DNA of 11,438 nt. Origin: Pseudomonadota bacterium (GTDB lineage Bacteria > Pseudomonadota > Alphaproteobacteria > Rhizobiales > Rhizobiaceae). The stretch lies in contig JAEXMK010000058.1 in assembly GCA_023444445.1 (NCBI GenBank), positions 1 to 11,438 of the forward strand. The letters are read 5' to 3'. Shown in pieces: positions 7,217 to 11,438 of this stretch. Position 1 is the first letter of the stretch. Each line of letters begins with the position of its first letter. The position numbers and the translations under genes are program-made. The notes beneath the pieces are model-generated. The model was given only the letters and a program-made list of their open reading frames with translations, did not search any database and was not told the origin of the DNA.

Positions 7217-8032
7217 ATGAGCGACATTCTGAAAAAGATCGAGGCTTACAAGCTTGAGGAAATTGCCGCCGCCAAGGCGAAAGTTTCGCTGGCCGACCTC
7301 AAGGCGATGGCCGCAGACCAGAGTGCGCCGCGTGGATTCTACCGGGCGCTGAAGGCAAAACAGGCCGAAGGCAAGTTCGGACTGATTGCCGAAATCAAGA
7401 AGGCCAGCCCCTCGAAAGGTCTCATCCGTCCGGATTTCGATCCGCCGGCGCTGGCTGCCGCCTATGAAGCCGGTGGCGCCGCCTGTCTTTCGGTTTTAAC
7501 GGATAAGCCGAGCTTTCAGGGTGCGCCTGAATTCCTGACCGCCGCCCGCAATGCCTGCACCCTGCCGGCGCTGCGCAAGGATTTCATGTTCGACACCTAT
7601 CAGGTGCACGAAGCCCGCGCCTGGGGCGCGGACTGCATTCTCCTCATCATGGCCTCGCTGTCCGATGACGAGGCAAAACGCCTCGAGGACGAAGCCTTTG
7701 CGCTCGGCATGGATGTGCTGATCGAGGTGCACGACGAGGAAGAAACGGAACGGGCGCTGAAGCTCGACTCGCCGCTTTTCGGCATCAACAACCGTAATCT
7801 TCGTACCTTCGAGGTTGGCCTTGAGACCAGCGAAAGACTGGCGGGTCTGGTGCCCGCCGACAGGCTGCTGGTTGGCGAAAGCGGCATCTTCACCTTCGAG
7901 GATTGCCAGCGCCTGAAAAAGAGCGGCATCAGCACCTTCCTCGTTGGCGAAAGCCTGATGCGCAAGGACGATGTGACGGCGGCAACCAAGGCGCTGCTGA
8001 CCGGCCAATCCGGCATTCTGGCAGCGGAATAA
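7217..8032 (+). CDS. trpC: Indole-3-glycerol phosphate synthase
   Basis: A 271-residue (beta/alpha)8-barrel enzyme of the standard monofunctional length, without a fused TrpF. It closes the indole ring from carboxyphenylamino-deoxyribulose phosphate in tryptophan synthesis. The known catalytic set is all in place: E59 and K61 in [12 protein letters not shown]121 in LRKDF, E170 in [10 protein letters not shown]191 in INNRNL, and E221-S222 in LVGESG. The open frame reaches back to 7115 inside trpD. The ATG at 7217, with GAGAGCGAG before it and the family-typical start [16 protein letters not shown], is the true start. It lies 10 bases after trpD and 6 bases before moaC. Confidence 0.97.
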   Translation: MSDILKKIEAYKLEEIAAAKAKVSLADLKAMAADQSAPRGFYRALKAKQAEGKFGLIAEIKKASPSKGLIRPDFDPPALAAAYEAGGAACLSVLTDKPSFQGAPEFLTAARNACTLPALRKDFMFDTYQVHEARAWGADCILLIMASLSDDEAKRLEDEAFALGMDVLIEVHDEEETERALKLDSPLFGINNRNLRTFEVGLETSERLAGLVPADRLLVGESGIFTFEDCQRLKKSGISTFLVGESLMRKDDVTAATKALLTGQSGILAAE

Positions 8033-8038
8033 CGCCCG

Positions 8039-8530
8039 ATGAGTGAGGCAACCAGGCTCACCCATATCGATGCGAGCGGCGAGGCGCATATGGTTGACGT
8101 CGGCGACAAGGCCGAGACCGTCCGTGTCGCCGTGGCCGAAGGTTTCGTGAAGATGAAGCCAGAGACGCTGGCACTCATCCGCGACGGCAATGCCAAGAAG
8201 GGCGATGTCATCGGCACCGCCCGGCTGGCCGGCATCATGGCGGCCAAGCAGACGGCAAACCTCATCCCGCTCTGCCACCCGCTGATGCTGACGAAGGTTG
8301 CCGTGGACGTTACCGAGGACACCACCCTGCCCGGCCTCCGCGTCGAGGCCATGGTGAAACTGTCTGGCCAGACCGGCGTGGAGATGGAAGCGCTGACCGC
8401 CGTTTCCATCGCCTGCCTGACGATCTACGACATGGCGAAAGCCGCCGACAAAGGCATGGAAATCGTCAATATCCGCCTTCTCGAAAAGAGCGGCGGCAAA
8501 TCCGGTGATTTCCGCCGCCAGGAGAGCTGA
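8039..8530 (+). CDS. moaC: Cyclic pyranopterin monophosphate synthase
   Basis: A 163-residue protein, typical for MoaC. With MoaA it converts GTP to cyclic pyranopterin monophosphate, the first step of molybdenum cofactor synthesis; MoaC does the final rearrangement of 3',8-cyclo-7,8-dihydro-GTP. Signatures are [14 protein letters not shown] (18-31), K70 in [19 protein letters not shown] (C79-H80-P81), [15 protein letters not shown] (109-123) and [11 protein letters not shown] with D131 and K134. The ribosome-binding site is weak, so translation is probably coupled to trpC, which ends 6 bases earlier. The stop codon directly abuts the moeA start. MoaA must be encoded elsewhere. Confidence 0.97.
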   Translation: MSEATRLTHIDASGEAHMVDVGDKAETVRVAVAEGFVKMKPETLALIRDGNAKKGDVIGTARLAGIMAAKQTANLIPLCHPLMLTKVAVDVTEDTTLPGLRVEAMVKLSGQTGVEMEALTAVSIACLTIYDMAKAADKGMEIVNIRLLEKSGGKSGDFRRQES

Positions 8531-9748
8531 ATGAACCCGTTGCTGCCCGTGGACGAGGCGATTAAACGCCTTCTGGAAGCTGCAGTTCCGGTCACGGACA
8601 GGGAGACCCTGCCGCTTGCCGAATGTGATGGCCGCGTTCTCGCGACCGATCTGGCGGCCCGCCTTACCCAGCCTCCCTTCGATGCCTCTGCCATGGATGG
8701 TTATGCGCTGCGTAGCGCCGACGCGGCGGAGATCGGTTCGGTTCTCACCGTCATCGGCCAGGCGGCTGCCGGCCATGCTTTCGCTGGCACGGTGGGCAGA
8801 GGCGAAGCCGTGCGCATCTTCACCGGCGCACCCGTGCCGGAGGGAGCCGATACGATCCTCATTCAGGAAGACGCGAAAGCGCTGGAAGACGGCAAAATCC
8901 GCACCACCTTCGCTGTCACCGCCGGGCGACATATCCGTCCGCGCGGGCAGGATTTCGCCGAGGGCGAAACAGCCCTGGAAGCCGGCCGCGAACTTGGCTT
9001 CACCGACCTGACGCTGGCAGCGGCGATGAACCACGCGGCACTTTCCGTCTATCGCAGGCCCCGGATCGCCATTCTCGCCACCGGTGACGAATTGCTGCCG
9101 CCGGGAAGTGCGCTGCAATCCGCGCAGATCATCGCCTCCAACACCTTCGGCGTTGCGGCACTGGCCCGGGAGGCCGGAGCGGAGGTTATCGATCTCGGTA
9201 TCATCGCCGATAATGACAGCCTCATCCGCGCCGCCATCGGCAAGGCGGTTGCGGCGAAAGTGGATGTGCTGGTGACGCTCGGTGGCGCCTCGGTCGGCGA
9301 CCATGATCTGGTGCAGGCGGCCCTGAAGGCGGAAGGCATGCAGCTCGATTTCTGGCGCATCGCCATGCGTCCGGGAAAACCGCTGATGGTCGGCGCCATC
9401 GGCGGCACGCAGGTTCTCGGCCTACCCGGAAACCCGGTTGCAAGCCTCGTTTGCAGCCTGCTCTTCCTGGAACCGCTGATCCGCAGGATCGCCCGCCGTG
9501 CGCCCCTGCAACGCATGGCGACGGCCCGCACTGCCACGCCGCTGAAAGCGAATGATCACCGGCAGGACTATCTGCGCGCCCGTTTCAGCACCGACGAAAA
9601 CGGTCTGCTGGTGGCGGAAGCCCATGCGAAGCAGGATTCATCCATGATGAAGATATTGGCCCATTCCGATGGCCTGATCGTGCGCCCGCCGCATGCGCCG
9701 GAAGCAGCGCCGGGGACGACGTGCCCGATCATAAGGCTGAAGCCCTGA
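8531..9748 (+). CDS. moeA: Molybdopterin molybdenumtransferase
   Basis: A 405-residue protein, the normal MoeA length. It inserts molybdate into adenylylated molybdopterin, the last common step of cofactor synthesis. N-terminal domain motifs are [15 protein letters not shown] (48-62), [16 protein letters not shown] (99-114) and [12 protein letters not shown] (135-146). The MoCF-binding domain spans about 176-315 with [13 protein letters not shown] (181-193), [12 protein letters not shown] (249-260), [10 protein letters not shown] (279-288) and [10 protein letters not shown] (298-307). The usual GGVSVG appears as GGASVG, a mild change. The ATG follows the moaC stop with no gap, and GGAG inside the moaC end serves as ribosome-binding site. 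It is the last gene of the unit that begins with ppiD. Confidence 0.97.
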   Translation: MNPLLPVDEAIKRLLEAAVPVTDRETLPLAECDGRVLATDLAARLTQPPFDASAMDGYALRSADAAEIGSVLTVIGQAAAGHAFAGTVGRGEAVRIFTGAPVPEGADTILIQEDAKALEDGKIRTTFAVTAGRHIRPRGQDFAEGETALEAGRELGFTDLTLAAAMNHAALSVYRRPRIAILATGDELLPPGSALQSAQIIASNTFGVAALAREAGAEVIDLGIIADNDSLIRAAIGKAVAAKVDVLVTLGGASVGDHDLVQAALKAEGMQLDFWRIAMRPGKPLMVGAIGGTQVLGLPGNPVASLVCSLLFLEPLIRRIARRAPLQRMATARTATPLKANDHRQDYLRARFSTDENGLLVAEAHAKQDSSMMKILAHSDGLIVRPPHAPEAAPGTTCPIIRLKP

Positions 9749-10237
9749 CAGGCCGCGGACAGGATTTCGACCCGCAATCAACAGGCCCTTTCCAAATCCT
9801 GCCCAATGATGACCCGCGCTGCACAGAAATGAAACCGTCACGTTGCGCACGGGCTCGAAACCGCGGACAAAACTGTAACATTCCTGTATCTCGACACGAA
9901 TGATAAAAAGAATCGCCTGGCGGCGGAGAATCGCCAACGTCATCCCCTTGCGCCAGCGGGAAACCTCTCCCCCTTGTTGTGCCAAAATAAATCAGACGAA
10001 TCCCGTTATTGGGATTGACAGAATAAATGCGATACTGCCACCAAGACAAACAGTAGAGGCGAAAACGGTGAAAACTCTCCAGAATGGAAATTACTTATAA
10101 TTATCAATTAAATAAGATAAAAGCGGACAAAAAAGAAGTTTCATGGAATAAAATTTAGTTTTCCATAAATTAAGCTTTCCAAAACAGCTTCTGTAATAAT
10201 AATCATAGTCGATAAGCAGACTCACTGGAGTTTCTTG
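9749..10237. other. 489-base intergenic region between moeA and the diguanylate cyclase gene
   Basis: No convincing gene or intrinsic terminator is visible. Short frames (for example 9900-10100) lack ribosome-binding sites. Three things stand out. First, CTGTAAC-ATTC-CTGTATC at 9873-9890 is a pair of similar 7-mers spaced 11 bases apart, the layout of a PHO box, though the match is poor. Second, TTGACA at 10015-10020 is a good -35 box without a well-spaced -10. Third, 10081-10205 is strongly AT-rich compared with the rest of the window. It contains an imperfect inverted repeat (TGGAA at 10144-10148 against TTCCA at 10161-10165) and a -10-like TAATAA near 10194. The promoter of the downstream gene probably lies in this AT-rich part. 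Confidence 0.5.
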
Positions 10238-11308
10238 ATGAACACGGCACCCACGCCCAAAACCACGGGGCCCGACATTGCCGGGCAGATTGCCTATGCC
10301 ATGCGAACCATGGGTGTTTCGCCGATCCCGCGCAACTATAGTCTGTTCTACGAAGCCTACATCGGCTCAAACCCGGCGCTGACAAAAGACCTGGCGGCAC
10401 TTGGAAACAAGGCAACACAGGAGGATCTCGACGACCTGTCGTCGCGATACGGCGAAGGCAATCCCAACCGCTCCATCGACGATGCGCAGGAAAAACTGCG
10501 GCGCGAACTGGAGGCGCTGCTCGGCACGTTGAAGCGCGAACAATCGTCCATCGAGAATTACAACCGCATTCTCGGCGAAACCCGCCAGCGCATCGATGAC
10601 AAGAACGCTGCCAGCAGCAATATTCTGCGAAATGCGATCTCGCTGCTGGCCGAGGCTACCGGCTCGAAAATCATCGACGGTGAAAAGACGTTCAACGACG
10701 TTAACCGCCATGCCGAGGAAATGCATCAGGTCCGCCTCGAGCTCGATGAATACAAGCGCATTGCCAATACGGATTCGCTGACGCGCCTCTCCAACCGGCG
10801 TGCTTTCGACGACCGCCTGGCCTCGATTTATGACAGCTCCATCGGCCTGCAATATACCACGCTCGTCCTCCTGGATATCGATCACTTCAAGCGCATCAAC
10901 GACACGTTCGGCCATCCGGTCGGCGACAAGATTCTCGCCACCGTCGCTTCCGTCATCCGCGCCAATGTGCGCAAGGACGGTTTTGTTGCCCGAAGCGGCG
11001 GCGAGGAATTCGCCATCATTCTGGATGGAAACACACCGGAAGAGGTGATGGTGATGTGCGAACGCATCCGCCTGTCGCTGGAAAGTACACCCTTCCGCAA
11101 TTCCAGATCAGGCGCCGATTATGGCACGGTCACCATCTCGATCGGCTTTGCCTCTGCCGCACGGGCCACCAATCCCAGCGAGCTTTACGGCCATGCCGAT
11201 ACGGCGCTCTATCACGCCAAGGAGACCGGCCGGAACCGTTCCGTCTTTTACGAGGAAGGCATGCAGAACAATTATACCGGCAAGAACTGGCTGATTTATC
11301 GGACGTGA
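10238..11308 (+). CDS. dgcB: Diguanylate cyclase (GGDEF domain), DgcB-like
   Basis: A 356-residue soluble protein that should make cyclic di-GMP from two GTP. Residues about 12-75 resemble a helical domain seen ahead of many GGDEF domains (AMRTMGVSPIPRNYSLFYEA, then YIGSNPALTKDL). Residues about 84-175 look like coiled coil, and the GGDEF domain covers about 176-340. It shows D179-SLTRLSNRR, metal-binding D213 in DIDHFKRIND, the active-site loop G254-G-E-E-F258 and a late TGRNR. The inhibitory RxxD site nine residues before GGEEF reads RKDG, so product inhibition is probably lost. There is no transmembrane helix. GGAG 7 bases before the ATG at 10238 sets the start. A. tumefaciens DgcB (Atu1691 as I recall) promotes unipolar polysaccharide and attachment; the symbol is from memory and position. 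Confidence 0.9.
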   Translation: MNTAPTPKTTGPDIAGQIAYAMRTMGVSPIPRNYSLFYEAYIGSNPALTKDLAALGNKATQEDLDDLSSRYGEGNPNRSIDDAQEKLRRELEALLGTLKREQSSIENYNRILGETRQRIDDKNAASSNILRNAISLLAEATGSKIIDGEKTFNDVNRHAEEMHQVRLELDEYKRIANTDSLTRLSNRRAFDDRLASIYDSSIGLQYTTLVLLDIDHFKRINDTFGHPVGDKILATVASVIRANVRKDGFVARSGGEEFAIILDGNTPEEVMVMCERIRLSLESTPFRNSRSGADYGTVTISIGFASAARATNPSELYGHADTALYHAKETGRNRSVFYEEGMQNNYTGKNWLIYRT

Positions 11309-11350
11309 GGAGCGACACTGGGAGGTAGCATCGAATGCAGCGCCCTCTCG

Positions 11351-11438
11351 CCCTCATTCCTGTGCTTGTCACAGTAATCCAGTCGACGCGCGTCGGCGCG
11401 GCGGGAGAGTCCCTTCAGCCCAAGGACTTGGGCTGACT
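11351..11438. repeat. Palindromic intergenic repeat, second copy (cut by window end)
   Basis: The 88 bases match the first 89 bases of the element at 1268, in the same orientation, with one net indel and scattered substitutions. The left arm (11351-11382) differs from the first copy by one base in the hairpin (G to T). The central hairpin CAGCCCAA, loop GGAC, TTGGGCTG (11416-11435) is intact. The right arm starts at the last bases and lies beyond the window. It lies 42 bases after the diguanylate cyclase stop, where its hairpins could also end or protect that transcript. Confidence 0.9.

Noticed and set aside
7496..9304. 602-codon open frame on the minus strand across trpC, moaC and moeA
   Set aside because: Three well-conserved enzymes with all catalytic residues lie on the plus strand; this frame spans their junctions and is a third-position GC shadow.
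9905..9960. Possible terminator after moeA built on the AATCGCC/GGCGG repeats
   Set aside because: The AGAATCGCC copies are direct, not inverted; only a 4-bp stem with a one-base loop can form and no T-run follows.
10015..10036. TTGACA ... GATACT as a sigma-70 promoter for the cyclase gene
   Set aside because: The spacing between the two boxes is only ten bases, and no other good -10 lies 16-18 bases downstream.
9900..10100. 66-codon frame between moeA and the cyclase gene
   Set aside because: No ribosome-binding site and no hydrophobic or conserved segment; it runs into AT-rich DNA with atypical codons.

Overview
The window is about 60% GC chromosomal DNA from an alphaproteobacterium, most likely Agrobacterium/Rhizobium (Rhizobiaceae). 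The protein sequences, the linkage of coaD, two cyclophilin genes, queA and tgt, the run ppiD-trpD-trpC-moaC-moeA, and a palindromic intergenic repeat of rhizobial style all point there. The diguanylate cyclase beside moeA resembles what I recall as Agrobacterium tumefaciens DgcB; that is from memory, not a search.

Left block (1-3158, all minus strand). Transcription runs right to left: coaD (coenzyme A synthesis), a secreted cyclophilin, a cytoplasmic cyclophilin, a strong intrinsic terminator, a palindromic repeat element, then queA and the first 32 codons of tgt (queuosine tRNA modification). queA and tgt overlap by one base.

Small-protein block (3159-4025, plus strand). No large gene lies here. 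It holds three short ORFs of 22, 59 and 44 codons, each with a plausible ribosome-binding site and one hydrophobic helix, and it ends in a textbook terminator. The 59-codon gene has an exact GGAAC-N16-CGTT motif, the promoter form used by EcfG-type general stress sigma factors of Alphaproteobacteria. A one-mismatch version precedes the 22-codon ORF. This is the least described and most interesting part of the window.

Central operon (4271-9748, plus strand). A membrane-anchored PpiD-like chaperone is followed by trpD and trpC (tryptophan synthesis) and by moaC and moeA (molybdenum cofactor). Gaps are 14, 10, 6 and 0 bases, so this is very probably one transcript.

Right end (9749-11438). A 489-base intergenic region with a markedly AT-rich second half leads into a GGDEF diguanylate cyclase with an intact GGEEF active site but a broken RxxD inhibitory site. 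The window ends inside a second copy of the palindromic repeat. A degraded half copy lies at about 4054.

No tRNA, rRNA, CRISPR array, transposase or prophage gene is visible. Most of the window is ordinary housekeeping sequence.
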